Positions 46,601 through 61,600 of a DNA stretch of 64,000 nucleotides are shown in pieces. The notes beneath the pieces were generated by a model. That model worked only from the letters and a program-made list of their open reading frames with translations. It had not been told where the DNA came from and did no database searches. This DNA comes from Gambelia wislizenii (taxonomy: Eukaryota; Chordata; Lepidosauria; Squamata; Crotaphytidae): contig JAUMIR010000001.1 in the NCBI GenBank assembly GCA_030847615.1, positions 445,338,687 through 445,402,686 on the forward strand, read 5' to 3'. The translations under genes and the position numbers were made by a program. The number at the start of each line of letters is the position of its first letter. Positions within the stretch are counted from its first letter, which is position 1.

Positions 46601-49600
46601 GTGGTGGTTGTGGCAAAAGCAGCTTACTTTTATGACTTAGTTACATTCATAGAGTACCATTCAGCATGTTCTTACAAGTTGTAAGGGATCTTTACCATCT
46701 TAGATATGTAGATCTATCATGTGGATTATATATCTCTAAATAGATCACATATCTATCTATGTGTTCTGTGTGTATGCTTGCCTATCTTGACTTATAATTT
46801 CTAGGCAACAGGATAGACCTGTTTGGATTATGGAGTGGTAAATGTTTTATTAAGAGAGTGATTCTCAAACCTGTCTTGAAAGAGTCAGTTTTGAGGCCCC
46901 TGTTGAAGAAGCCCTAACATTTTTTCCACCAGCTCACTACTGTTGAATTTCCCTCTTTTCATCAGTGTTGGAGCAGGTGAGACTGACCCGGCTCTAGGCA
47001 TTACTGGATAATAATTATTTTTAACCCATTAATTATATCTTCCACCTAATGTTTGAATTGAAATTGTCAACCTATGCAAAAGAGTGACAGAGTAATGGAA
47101 CACTTTTGATTTCTCCAGGACCAGCTAGGCATTTTCAGTACCATTGACCATGGTAATCTCCTAGATCATTTATTCAAAATGGAAATCAGGATCACATTCT
47201 GGTGTGTTTCCTTGCCCATCTGATGATCATATTCCAAGGCGCAGTGCTGCAGGTTTCCTGTTTAGCTCCTCACCACCTACATCATGAATTTCTACTGTTT
47301 TCTGCCTTTTCCCCCATGCTGCTTCACTGGGAGTGGTTATTCAAAGTTGGGTGTTATTAACATGCAGATAACACCCAGCTCACACTTCCCTTTTCATCTA
47401 ATCCTCATGATTTCTGTGATTTAGGTGAGCAATATATGCAGTAATTGCAGTGGAACATAGGCTCTTCTAGAAAGAATATTAGTTCTTTTCCCTAACCTTC
47501 CCTTTTTTCTGGAGCAGATTTTGGAGTATGAATATGAAGCTGATATGGAAGAGGTCTACCGTGCCAGCTTGTTCAAAACCTTCAAAAAGACTTTGGATGA
47601 TGGATTCTTTCCCTTTATTATTCTTGATGCCATCAATGATAGAGTACGTCACTTTGAGCAGTTCTGGAGTGCTGCAAAAACAAAAGGATTTGAGGTAAAC
47701 ATTCTTGGATAATCCCTCTAGTCATTAGCACGTATAAAACAGACTTTAGTGACTTCAGACTATGAACGTCAATATCAGATGATAAGCAGTCAAGGAAAAA
47801 CCATGGTTAGGCGAGTATAGGATATGAAGCTGACAATGCCTGGGAATCCCAATACCTGTTTATGCAAACCTCAAGGTACTAGTGAAGGATCAGACCTTAG
47901 TGGAAGAGCATATGCTTTACATACAAAAGGTTCCAGGTTGAGTCCTTATCACCAGGTCTGGCTGAGAAAAATTTCAATCTGAAACCTTGGCAACTATCAC
48001 CAGTCAGTACATACAGTGTGAAACTAGAACAGTCAGTGGCATAAGGCAGATCCCTGTGTTTCTTTCACCAGCCTGTGTTGGGGTCAGGGTATCAATCCAA
48101 GGGCCTTGTATACTCTGAGATAGCAGACAAGGAAGGCAATATACAAGCAGAAGGCAAGGTTAATGAATCTCAAGGGCAAGGGCTAAATTAGATTGCTGCC
48201 CAGGCAAATTTCCATTTCTCACCTGGCGGCATATCTAGCCACACTATGGCAGGTAGAACTTACAGGTATCTGTAGGGGCAAAGCCACCCTTAGCTGCTTT
48301 TATTTTTTTATTTATTTGTTGTTTGTTTATTTATTTATTTGGTCAGCTGACAAAAAACAATTCTGTTCTGGCAAAATTTATCTTTCTGGAGCCAAGTTAC
48401 TTCTTGATATGGCTGCTGTGATATACTGCAGAATATGTTGGTTATCAAGTTGTGTTTACAGTATTTTTTTTCTTTGTAATATTTATTTATTGTAATATCT
48501 ATTGCTGTGGTTATGATGGTTGTCTTGTTAACACTTTGAAAACATCACTAATAAAGAAGCATAAAAGTTCAGGAAATAATGAAGAGACATGGATAGGTTT
48601 CCAGTTTGGGGAGTCCAAACTGCTCCTAACAGTTTTCACATGTTCTTTCAGCCTTGTCCATTCCTTCGTACACCCAATTTACATTGGAAAGCTCTTTTTA
48701 TGGAATACAGACCATGTTGATTTTGAACAGGCTTGCTTTTCTGCTTGCATTGTAGGTTTACTTGGCTGAAATAACTGCTGACAACCAGACTTGTTGCAAG
48801 AGAAACGTCCATGGACGCAAGCTCAAGGAAATTAATAAGGTAACTATATAACTATATAAAGATACAAAGGCACATAAATCTCTGAAATTATTTTTCTAAG
48901 GGCTACCAACTTCCTGGGGGAATAACCAAATAGGTCTCTTATTAAGGGATTTGTGAATAGTCATAATGTTTGCAATATTTATTTTATTTTAGCTTGTAAG
49001 CTTGCTTCTTTTATCCATTTATCCATATCCTTTTATCATCAAACCCAGTTCTGATTTGGAAATATCTACAACAGGGTGCTAACTGAGTTGATAGCAATAT
49101 GTAGCAGACAACACTTAGAATATTTTAGGTTAGAACACTTGCACTCACATACATGCACATGTACATACGTCAGAAATCTAAACTGTCTTTATTAAGGGAA
49201 AGGTTAAATTCCTAATCAAAGGCAATAATTTTCTTCTGAAAAAATTGCATGTTGTAGAAGCTTCTGTAGATCCCATTTTCTATTTGCAGATGGCTGATCA
49301 TTGGGAGACAGCACCTCGTCATATGATACGTTTAGATATTCGCTCTTTGCTACAGGATGCTGCTATTGAAGAGGTAAAATTTGCAAGAATCGTAATTTAT
49401 GCATATAAAAACATATGGCTGGAAAAGTATGTGTATTGTGCTTATAGAAACCAACACTAATGTCGAGCTCGACTGCAGATTGAACAAGTCATTGTTTAGT
49501 GAAATCATAGGCTGGAAAGAGTTAAAATTCTGGAAGAATTATTAACGTAAGTCAGTCGCATGATTCCTATGAGAGAATTCATAACAAGTTGCAGTAGGTT

Positions 49601-52600
49601 GACTAAGATAAGAGTGAATGAAGCAGTGTAAGACCTTTTGAAATGAATGAAGATCCTTTCTTTCAAAAAGTATTACAGTTATAGGTTTCATTCTGTGACA
49701 ACGTGGGCCACTACTTTTAGATCTTAAAGAGATTTACACTATGTAGATGACAAAATACATATTCTCAGAGAGGAGCGAACAGGAATCAGTAATTGATTGG
49801 GATGTTCTGCTACTGCCCAGAGGAAAGCAGGAAGTTACATCTTGGCTTTAGAAATTTAAATTTCTTTGTTCTCCTCCTGTGAGTAGCCACGAGGCCAAGC
49901 CAGTTTTACTTCCGGCTTTCACCCAGGCTAGAAGCAGATTCTCTCCTCCAAACTTCGCTCCATCTCTCTTTCATTTCTCTACCCAATTTTCTCCACTAAC
50001 CCTACTTCACCTGTCTTTCTGCGTCCCTACCCCATTCCTTCAACCTTCCTTTAAAAAAAAAATTCTTCTTACCCTTTCTCGTCTCTCTGCCCCCACCACT
50101 GTCTTAATCTTTAACAATGGTGAGCGGCAGCAAAAGGGGGGAACTTTCAGGCAAGGCTCCCTCCAAGAAGACTGGAAAGACACCAGCACGGAGCGACCCA
50201 GGCCACTCCTTGAGCAAGCTGCGGGCCTCCCAAAACAGCACCAGTCACCTGGTCTAGGCCGGCTCCGCGGAGAGCAAGCAAGGCCGCGCCAAGAGACCCG
50301 CTGGGAAGGTAGCCTAAGGCCGCTCCGTGAGCACGCCGAAGGCTACAGCTCCAGAGGCGAATGGATCAGTGGCGCCTGCTCCTAGACCGCCCCCAGGGTA
50401 CCAGCGGCTGAGGCGTGAGGCCGCGGAAGAGGAGAGCACACCGGAGGGGGCCCAGAGCCGTAGGCCGGATATGCCCGCACGGCAAACTTCCAGGCCAGAC
50501 AGAGGAGGTAAGGGGGCTCGGACTCTCCTCTGAGCCCCAACGCGACTCCAGTTTCACCCTTCTTCCTCCAGCCGGGATCCAGAGGGACTTCTCCCTCCCG
50601 GGGGACAACCTGGCCCATCCGCTACCCACCCCCAACGACAATGGGGGAAATGGTGCAGCTATGAGCGGGACTCAAGGAGACTTAACTACAGGGCAGGGCT
50701 TACCGGCAACACCGCAACTCGCCAGGGATGACACAATTATGGTGGCCCTCCAGCTGCTCTCTTCAGCCCTCCTCCCTGGCAGGGACTTGGGTATTCCAAA
50801 CCCCCAGACGCAGCAAGAAATCTCCTCCAGCCAGGGCCTACATAACCACTCAGATGCGACCCCTAGTGGCTCACAGGCACAACAGGCTGTTCTCCCATCC
50901 AACAACCAGGGTCTACATAGCCACTTGGGTGCGACCCCTAGCGACTCTCAGGCATAGTAGGCCTTTCTCTCCTCCAACAGTGAGGGTCTGCATAGCCACT
51001 CGGGTGCAACCCCTGGTGGCTCACAGACCCAGCAGGCCATGCCCATTACTAGTCAAGGTTTCCACGCCTGTTCACATACGACCTCTGGTGGTGTCTGCAC
51101 CTCACACCCATTACCTCAACCGCAGATTCAGGACCCGGTGTCCAGTGATACTCAAGGACATTCAGGGGGGACCTGGGACCAAGACAGGCACCAAGGGGCC
51201 CTGGGGACTTGGAAACCACAGCTGGTCATGCTGGGAATCCAAGCAGGCCCGACCATGATCAACGAAGGGTCCTCCCATTCCCATGCGAGCTTGCAGGCCC
51301 CTCAGCCCAGCCACCAAGGGAGAAGAAAGGCCGCCTCTCCCATTCCTTCTTCAGAGGAATCTGGAGAAGAGTCTAGCGGGGAAGATCAACTGCTGCAAGT
51401 CATCGAGGGCATGCAGGCCTCAGGAGAGGGGGATCCAAACCCCCAAGATGACAAAGAGGAAGGGGAATGTTCTGACAGTGAACCTCCAGATCCAGACTTC
51501 TCCGACCGCCTCTTCCAGGGGGATTCCTATGCGAATCTCCTAACCAAGATGGCCTCTGCCTTGGAACTCAGTCTCCTAGATGAGTGGATGGGGAACCCAG
51601 AGAAGGCCTCTCAGAAGAGAAGTGGAACAGTGGCAGCTGTTTTAAGGCCACCAGCCACTCAGAAAAAAGTCCTCCCTTTCCCAGATATCTTTGACCAGCT
51701 CCTCACTGAGGAGTGGGACAAACCAGCTCTGGGAAAGAGGGACACCCTCATTGCACAGAAGTTCTATGCCCCAGGGAGTAGGGTCCTGGACTCCCTAAAG
51801 GTCCCGATGGTCAAATAAGCCAGTGGCCTCCCTGGTTTTGAATTTTCTAGCACCCAAGGAAGGGGAAGCCCTTCTCAAGGATCCGGATGATAAGTGGGCT
51901 GATTCAGCCCTGAAGAAGGTCCACAAAGGTTCGGCACTCGGGCTTAGGGCTTCGGCAGCCACGTCCCTATTTGTCAGCGCATCAACCCTCTGGCTGAATG
52001 AGATTCTAAAGGCGGATCAAATAGACACCAGGACTCTACACAGGTCTCTGGCTCGGGTTCTATCTGTGCTCCAATTCATCACAGACGCCTCCCTGGACTC
52101 ACTGTCATTCACAGCCAATCAATAGGGGCCCCAGCACTAGCAAGACGCTCCATCTGGTTGAAGTATTGGCAGGTAGACGTGCAAACCAGGTCCACCCTCT
52201 GTTCCACCCCCTTTAAGGGTGCCAAACTGGGGAGGCAGTCCTTAAAGACATCCTTGTCCAGACGAAAGGTAAGAAGCAAGCAATGTCCTCAATGCTGTGT
52301 AAAAGTGACAAAAAGGGAATAAGCATCCTTTTCAGCCTTCCTATTCCTTTCGCCCCTCAAAAGGATTTAATAGACAGTGAGAGTATCGTTCATCACGCCA
52401 GCTTGGGCAAGAACTAATTCCATCATCAGGAACCCATCCACCATGCAAAGCACAGGTTTTCTCCGAGGAGGACAACAACAGCAAAGAGGGTCCTCCAGAT
52501 AGCAGTCCTGACTCTTATGACAGCTCTGCTGGGAGGCAGGCTCTCCCTCTTCTGGGATGCCTGGTCGAACTCTGTGACGGACAGATGGGTCCTTCAGACC

Positions 52601-55600
52601 ATAGCACAGCAATACCACATAGAGTTCAAATCGAGGCCGAAGAACAGGTTTCTTCCCACCCCAATCCCCAAGAGCCAGCAAAGAGCAGAGGACCTATCAA
52701 GGCAATCCATTACCTCCTCGACATACAGGCGATAGAAGAGTTTCCAACACACCAGAGATTCTCGGGAGTCTACTCCTTCTTCACAGTGCCCAAGAAGGGA
52801 GGGGACTCCCGGTCCGTCTTGGACCTCAAGCACATCAACTTGTGCGTTACATACAAACGCTTCCGAATGGAAACTCTTTCGTCAATCAGAGAAGCCCTCC
52901 AGGAAGGGGACTACCTGGCGTCTCTGGATTTATCAGAAGCATACCTCCACATAAAGATCAGGGAGGAAAGCAGGCAGTTTCTGCGCTTTGCATTCGGAGA
53001 GAACCACTACCAGTTCAGGGCTCTCACTTTCGGACTATCCACAGCACCAAGGGTCTTCACCAAGATCCTAGTGGTTCTGATGGTGCACCTTCGGCTGCAG
53101 GGGATTCACTTGTACCCCTACCTAGACGACATCCAACTGAGAGCGCCCTCCCCAGAGAGGGCAAGGGAGAATATCCACAAGACAATTGAATGTCTTCAGC
53201 AGCAAGGGTTCCTAGTGAACTTCAAGAAGAGCTGCCTCGCACCCTCTCAAGTGATAACACACCTCGGAACAAGAATAGACACAAGAAAAGGCGAGATCTC
53301 CCTCTCTCAGGAACACCAAGAGACCCTTTGGATGGAATCACGCAGAATACGGGCCCTCAAATCAGTGCCCCTGCTATCTCTGGCCAGGCTCTTGGGCCTC
53401 ATGATTTCAGCAATTCAGGTGGTTCCATGGGCATGTTTTCACTCCAGGCCTCTTCAAGCGTTCCTGACAACCTATCAACAACAGATCACGCAGAAGAGGT
53501 GCATACTTCTATGACTTCCACCCCAAGTGCAGGCATCCCTTGCTTGGCGGGTGAACAAACATAACCTAGCGAAGGGTTCCCCTCTGACAGTCAAGTGCAG
53601 AATGGTAGTCACTTCGGACACAAGCCTAAAAGGCTGGGGAGCACACTATCAAAGCCAAGTGGTTCAAGGCACTTGGACTCAAGAGGAGCTGTCCCACAGC
53701 ATCAACTGTTTGGAACTTCAAGCGGCTCGCCTAGCTCTCCAGCACTTCATGCAACTGATCAAGGGTTCCCACATCTGGTTCTGATGGACAACATGACAGC
53801 CTGCTCCTACATTGCCTAGCAAGGAGGGTCCAGATCCAAGTCCCTCCAAAAGGAAGCCGCCCTGCTATTCCAATGGGCAGAGCTATCGTGAAGTCCATAA
53901 CAGCCCAATACCTCCAGGGCTCAGACAATTGCTGAACGGATTTCCTGAGCAGACACTCAGTGCTTCCAGGGGAGTGGGAGCTCAACCAGGTCATCTTCCA
54001 GCAGATACAGACTTGCTTTGGCAAACTGGAGGTCGGCCTCTTCGCGTCCCAGAACAACACCAAACTGAAGAGGTTCTTCTCCAGATACCCGAGCCCCCTC
54101 TCGGAGGGCACGGACGCACTGTGAGCCCCCTTGCTGGCGGGGCTACTATACCTCTTTCCCCCTCTTCCACTAATGGGAAAGAATGCAGAAAGGTAAGAGA
54201 GGAAAGGGTGCAGGTGGTCTTCATCACCGATACTGGCCCAGACACCCATGGTTCTCAGATCTAATAAGCATGTCGATAGAGAAACCGTGGAGACTTCCAG
54301 ATTGGGAAGACCTCTTCTATCAGGGTCTGATCAACCATCCAGATGCGACATGGCTACAATTAGCTGCTTGGAAGTTGAGCGGAGAGCTCTAAGGGAGTAT
54401 GGTTACAACAATTCGGTGGTCAACACCCTGCTTTCATCCAGAGGACAGTCTACCACGAAGATATACGAGGCAACCTGCCAAGCATTCAAGGCGTGGTGCT
54501 CTTCCAAGAGCATCCCACAAGACCAGATAGCGGTAGAGCATGTCCTAGACTTTCTACAGAAAGGGCTTAATATGGGCATTCACTCGAACACACTGAAAAG
54601 ACAAGTGGCTGTGCTGGCCTCGGTCCTTAATGTAGAACAGAGGGGATCGCTGTCCTCACACCCTCATGTGCGTCGCTTCCTCAGAGGCGCAACCTTGATT
54701 TCACCTCCATTGAGGCACAGGTTCCCGACTTGGAACCTTCCCCTAGTCCTCAATCAGCTTATGCGATCTCCGTTTGAACCCCTGAGGTCGATCCCACTGA
54801 GAGTGCTAACCTTGAAGCTAGCCTTCTTGGTGGCCATTACTTCAGCTAGAAGGGTATCTGAATTAGAAGCCCTCTCTATCAGGGACCATTTGTGTACCTT
54901 TAGCGAAGAATTTATCAGCCTAAGAACAGATCCATCTTTCCAACCAAAGATACTATCTGAGTTCCACGTCTCTCAAGAACTGGTCCTACCGTTCTTTTGC
55001 CCGGCTTCTTCGCACCCACAAGAGTGCCTATGGCATAAGCTAGATGTCAGAAGGGCCCTCGGAATCTACATCAAAAGGACAAAGTCCTTCAGGAGATGTG
55101 ACTCTCCGTTTCCTTCAACCCAGCCTCCATGGGGAATCGGGTATCAAGAAGGACCATCACCACCTGGATAAAGGCATGTATCCTGTTGGCTTATGATGAC
55201 GCCAAGATGCCAAGGCCCTCGGGGGTCATGGCGCACTCCATGAGATCTGCGGCAACAACAGTCGTTTTCTCCACCAACACCCCATATCAGAAATGTGTTG
55301 GGCAGCCACTTGGGGCACCCCGCCCACATTTATAAGGCACTACAAGGTGGACAAATTCAGATCTTCAGAAGCAATGTTTGGAAGAACGGTGCTCCAGCAG
55401 GTACTCAATAGGTAACTCGCAGTCTTGCCCACCCTTGGCACTGGGGGAAGCTTGGACACGTCCCAATCAACTACTGATTCCTGTTTGCTTCACCTCTCTG
55501 AGAATGCTACATTGGTTACTTATCGTGAATGTGCATTTTGGAGAGAGTGGAGCGAACAGGAATCACCCCACCCTGGACTGCAAAGGTTCAGTGTCCTAGA

Positions 55601-58600
55601 GTTTATATGATGACCTTATTCTAGGCCTGGGGCTTTGCTAGTTAGTCAACTGACTTGGCCTTGTGGCTACTCACAGGAAGAGAACAAGAAATTTAAATTT
55701 CTAAAGCCAAGATGTAACTTCCTGCTTTTGTCTGGGCAGCAGACCTTCCCAATCAACTACTGATTCCTGTTCGCTCCACTCTCACCAGAATGCACATTCA
55801 CGGTAAGTAACCAATGTGGCATTTTTGCATTTAGTATATAAATAATGTTTTTGAAGATCTTCATGTGCTTGTGTATTTTAAACTTGTCTGCCTCTGTAAT
55901 AAGTCATAGGAATAGGCATTCTCTAATAGTGTGTGTTAATGTCAGGCTGTTTTAAACCAAAAATGTCAGTAGTATCATATCACTTGGTATTAGTGAATGT
56001 ATATGGAAAAGAAAAGGAAGCTGAAAATTTCTACTCTTCTTCTGAGTTCAGAAATAAGAGAAGGCCTAAAATCCAGAACAGCTCTGTAGAAAAGAGAAAT
56101 GTTATATCACTGTCTTTGAGCAAATTGCAAAAAACTTGTATCTGTTGTTTGAATGCATTGTCTCTGCAGCAGTGTCTTTCACAAGTAGATTTTATATGTT
56201 TGAGTATAGTTGTTTGTCTTCTCTTAGGGGTATTTTGTATTTTGTGTTCTCTTAGGTGGAGATGGAAGATTTTGATGCCAACATTGAAGATCAGAAAGAA
56301 GAAAACAAAAAAGATGCTGAAGAAGAAGAGAGTGAACTGGTAGGGAAATACATCACCCTGTCCCTGCAACAAATGTATTTTACTACTGTGACTAAAAGGG
56401 ATACTGTCTGCAGTAAAATGCAACCATTCCTCCACCTCCAAGCACTCCCTTTGCCCTGCCTGTTCCTGACATTTTATTCAGTGTAAGAGCATAAGATATA
56501 TAAATTAATGTTTAATATTTTCTGAGCAATTTTTGAGAAGTCAGTACTACACTTATTCTTAGCTGAATCTGGTTAAAGCTTTGCCTTGCATTTTCTATTA
56601 TTAGGAATTACAATCCAGACAGGGCTAGCAGTATGTCTTGAGGATGCCAACAATTGTAGCTCGGTCCTATGGAAGAGGTTAGATTGAAATGTTTTCAGGT
56701 GGTATATAGAGATTTTATTTTAAATATGGCATGTTGGAAGGAGCAGTCATAGTGTTCATTTCATTTTGCAGGTGTTTTTTTTTAAAAAAATTCTGTTACG
56801 AATAATTCTTGTAGCACAATCCTGTGCATTTTTACTCAGAGATAAGCAGTACTTTGTTCAGTGTGGTTTATTCATAGAAATGTACACATAGGATTGCCAT
56901 CTTCAAAGAGTTTGGGACTTCATTTTCATTTAGCTGATAAAAGAGTCAGTAAAAGACTCCTCCACTCCTCCAGTGGAAGATTCTAGTTTCAGTCCTGCCT
57001 TCTCATTGGGGGGCATAACCACCTTGGAACTCAAACACGGAGCAAAACCAACTTCACTGTATTCACAGATATTCTAACAGGGGACAGTAATCTTTATGTT
57101 TCACCAACTCTCCTCTTGAGAGGTTGTAAAAATTAGAGTAGGTTTGATGTGCAATCACCTGCTCCTTCTTGGATGACTATACTGGTCTTTGCAACCTCAG
57201 ACTTCGTTTGATACCCTGATGGAGAAGAGCAGAGCAGTTCCACAGTTATACTCTCTCTGACTTTCTGTCTGTCATGAAGACTGCTTTGAGGGGGTAGATA
57301 TTTTAAGAAAAAGAACGATCTTTTCTGCTCTTGTAGGAACAGATGCAATACTTTATAGGCCCATCAGGGCATTGTCCCAGGGCCTAGCAACCAGTAGCCT
57401 CTCGTTTGAGATCAACTAGAATCCAAATGATTAAAGCATTTACAAAGATGCCCGCTCTCTTCAGATTCTTCCAAGATGGCAGATGCAAAGAGTCCATCTA
57501 GGACTGTGTTCTCCTGCAATCTAGTTTAAAAGCTGCAAACTTTGCCTTAAGATCGTGGAGCTGCTGATGTTCTTCCTAGCAGAAATCATTTTTATCTAAG
57601 ATGGTTGCTCCTGAAGATGGGAATGAAATGATTGGACAAAAATCCACACTAGGCGGGTCACAGATGCAAAACTTACTTACATAGAGCTGGATAAAATTTT
57701 CTGCCTGCACTATAATTAGTCAGTGCGATAATCTTCAGAAACAGAAAAAACGTTGGAACATAGGGTTCATACCCAGTCCAAATTCAACCTCATTCCTAGA
57801 TGAACTGTTAAACAGATCCTGGTGGAGTAGAGAAGAAAGCAGGAGGTGTTTCTTTTCCTTATGGCTAAGTACATAGATTGCCTATCTTTTACCCTCAAGG
57901 AGGCTAATGGACCCAAGCCTTCACGGTCACAAAAATTGCCAGCTTGGCTAGTTGATGGGACCTCTGTCCAATCAAGACAACACCAAAACCAAGAAGAAAG
58001 CAGATAACCAGCTAGTACAAACCTCTTGCAAGTGGGTGATAGGTTGTGGTTACAGCTGTTCTACCATTATGGAAGTCTACAGTCACTAATGATTATGTCC
58101 TTCAAGACACCACAGCTGGCTTGTGCTCTGGAGCTTGTCACTATGCCATGACATTTGTTCTGTCTCTCTGCACAAGATCAAGCAAAAAAAAAAACCCGGA
58201 AAGTTCTGTATGCTATTCCTTGTTTCTTGCATATAGGATCTTGCACATAGGATCTCCACCATTCCAAAGGCATAATTCCCACGTGTGCACACACATCCCA
58301 AAAAACATCTTCTGGGCATTAAATTCTTGAAGAAGTAGTCAAAAAATACTGAGGTGGTAAAAGACCAGCATTGATTAGGACGGCCATACCTGCCAATACT
58401 GCCAGTTTATCCATGATTCGTGACTTTCACATATAGTTGAATCATCAGATGGCTGGTCAGTGGAAATGTTAGTGTATCAGAAATAACTGGTGCTGCACAC
58501 CATGGTGAGTAGGTGGCTTCTTCGGACTCTCTTAAGCATTTCTAGCTTCTGGTGTAATAATGCGAGGAGCCAGAGTTGAGGTAATCATGGTTGTTTCATT

Positions 58601-61600
58601 TTGGTTACAGAGGCAATATTTCTCTGATCTAATATTTGATCAAGAAATAAGTTGCTCTGGCCAACCTAAGTGGAACACATTTACTCAAGAGAAAGGAAAC
58701 CCAGATTGATACTGCCAACCACATGCCAGTGAAGTAGCCACTTTGTATAGTTTTATGGATTCCTGCCCTTTTGATCTTTCATCTCCAAGAGCCATATGCA
58801 ATCTAGTAAGCAATCCAGAATCTCGAAAGAGTGAAAACTCATAACATTACATTTCCATGTAAATATAATCAAGGTGCTTCACAGTACACACACATGTATG
58901 TATGTGCATGCATACACAGATATGCATACAGAGGGAGAGAGAGTTGCTAATTACTCTCCAGTACACTAGGGCAAAAGCCTTTTTAGAAGTTTGCTAGTGA
59001 TGTGCTTCTAGCTGGTAAGTCATCACTCTTGTTTTTCAAATGTTCTTTTTTTAGAAGGTATAACATTTACAGGATTTTATTTGAACACATTTCATTTTAA
59101 TATTTTTAGAGGCCACAAACACAACTGTTCATTACCATTTTAAACAATTATGATGTAAGGCAAGTGTATGCACAGCAAATACACAATCATCACATCTGTA
59201 GATTATGTATTTGTGAAAATATTGTGATTCTTCAGGGTACATTGTGAATTGCATGATGAGACATAAAATACACAAAGAATTAGCAACTGCATACACATTC
59301 AAGCACTTTGCATACTCTAGGATCTACTGATTTTGTTTGCGGTACTTAACATCGTTGTAATGTAGCATACTACTATTTGTTGCTGTTTATTATCAATATC
59401 GAGGCTTTGTACCAAAATGGTACATCCTTTTGTTGACTGCTCTCTACTGTTGGAACTCAGAAGACAAACTGGACTTGCCATTGAAGTTCTTTTCTGTTCA
59501 ACAGGCAGAAGCCTCGTTGGTCAGGTTCAGCCTTGCAACTGCCAAGGCTTACCCAGTGTTATTTCTTTATTCTTATCAATGTTCCCCCTTTGTTCTGGTT
59601 TTCATTTTGTTTCACTTGCATTCTGTTTTAATCAGTTTTCATTTGAACTTTTTTTCAGAAGTTTTATCATAACTCTTTATAAATTTAAACTTCTCCAGTG
59701 TTCTGGAGTTGTTCCCCCAAACGGGAAAGGAATTTCCTTCTAGAGCAGTAGTCAAGTCATGCTTTCTGAAATGACAGCTGACTAAATCCTCTGCTGATCG
59801 CTGCCTAATCTGCTGAATCTTGCACAATATTAAACACCTGTTTCCCTGTGTTAGTAGATAGGTTTCTTCTCCAAAATTAAGATGATGTCATAGAACACAC
59901 CAAAGTCTTGTCTTGTCCAGTAAGTATCCTGTTTCCCACAGTAGCCAAACAGATTCCACTGCAAGTTCAAAAGCAAGACTTGAGGGTAAGAGGCCACACC
60001 TGCTGTAGCTCCCTTGCAGTTTATATTCAGGTACACACTTTAAATTGGTGGCTATCATCACTTAAGTAAATGAAATTTAGAAAATTAAAATATAACATAG
60101 TATTTTTTAAATGTAAAAAAACAGTATGACCCTTCTTTACTAGTTGGAATGCAGCTTTCATTCTTTTATGTATTTTGCATTTCAAGTTGTAGCTCAGCTG
60201 CTGTACATTAGAATTACACACCTTCCATCTTCAATAGATGCAGCTGATTTTGTTCCTTATAAATTAAAAACTGATTCTTTTTATAAGGGAAGCACAGGAT
60301 GAGTCCTTCCTCAATCTTCGTTTGCAAAGAAAAGCCAGAGAGATAACCAATAAGTTGAAAAAACCAAATATTCTCAGAAAAAGTTAAATGTTCTTTAGAA
60401 AAGAAGCATGTGTATGTAGGAACTGCATCCAAAGGCCTTTCATTATTTGTACAATGAACCTACTTTGCTAGCTGCTATCCACTGACTGACTTTTACAACT
60501 CGCTTTTCTTTCTAAAAACTGTATGAGCATAATAGAGGTGGACTAAAGTCATCAATTGCAGTATGTACAATTCTGTATGCTGCAGCTATTTTCAATTTGG
60601 TCTTAAACTAAAGAGTAGTGTGAGGTGTAGTAGATATGAGAACTGACTCCTTTATAAGAAATGTAGGCCAAGTATAAATGCATGGAACAACAGACAACCC
60701 AGTTATATATCATAACTGGAGAATATCCCAATAGTGGGAAGCTAAATATAATTCTCCAGTTGACAGTTGTTACTGTAAAAGCAATTTCTTCTTTGTAGTC
60801 TCAGTACTCACTTGTGTAGGTTATCCTGCACCTGGCAGAGAATTTCAGAACTTTCTTGAAATGAACATTTATTTATTTTTTTGTGGGACACTGCTCCCAT
60901 CCCTGCCTAGGGTACATGCCCCCACACAGTTCCATTTTGTCCAATGTTTTAGTTGGAACTTACGCTTCTAGAACATTTCTAGAATAAAGAGCAAATACTT
61001 ACTTACGTTTTCTCACTTCATTTGCCTTGTTCTCTTTCTGTTCTTCTTTCCCTTTGCATTTTATTGGAGGTGCTTTGGAACGTTTCTAGGCCTATGATCT
61101 GAAAATCATTCTTTAAAAGATATACTGGCTGCATGGTGTGTATGTGTGTTTGTGAATCCTATCATCATACAAACATTCTTGTATTGTACCTCAGGAAATC
61201 CCACATCATAGACACAAAGGTAGTATTTACGCCTGGCTGTGTAGTCCAGAGGCCATTATGGAATTTATTTATTCAATAAGCCTAGTGACTGAGATACTGT
61301 GAAACATTGGTTTAGCATAAAAACCCACCAGTATACCTACTCTGGAACTTAGACAAACTGGGGGTCAGCTACATCAAGAGCAGGAGCAGAAGTGGGCTTC
61401 CTTCCTCCACCCCTACCTTCTCCTTTCTCCCAATAATATGGAAGCTACCTGGAGTAGTTGCACTAGAGGGGTGCAGAAAGGCTGAACCACACCAGGTGAC
61501 ATCGTTGGGGAAGGGGTGACACCAGCCTTGGTAATGCCACAGTGCCTGCTCTGAAGTCTCCTGTAAGTGCAGTTGTCACAGCTGCTTCATCTACATTTTC

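Larger units (their letters stand above)
49761..55822 (+). mobile_element. DIRS-like retrotransposon copy D, complete in layout but decayed
   Basis: The left repeat 49765-49905 ('gagcgaacaggaatcagtaa' ... 'cttggctttagaaatttaaa') pairs inverted with 55650-55790. The ICR at about 55455-55570 mirrors both tips. Gag-like, RT/RH/MT-like and YR regions occur in order, each broken. It lies in the intron between YLPM1 exons 15 and 16, sense orientation. Confidence 0.9.

Noticed and set aside
57000..58750. Possible antisense retroelement pol remnant (minus-strand FGMVEI-like string near 58250)
   Set aside because: Only one weak motif, many stops, and no consistent domain order, so not annotated.
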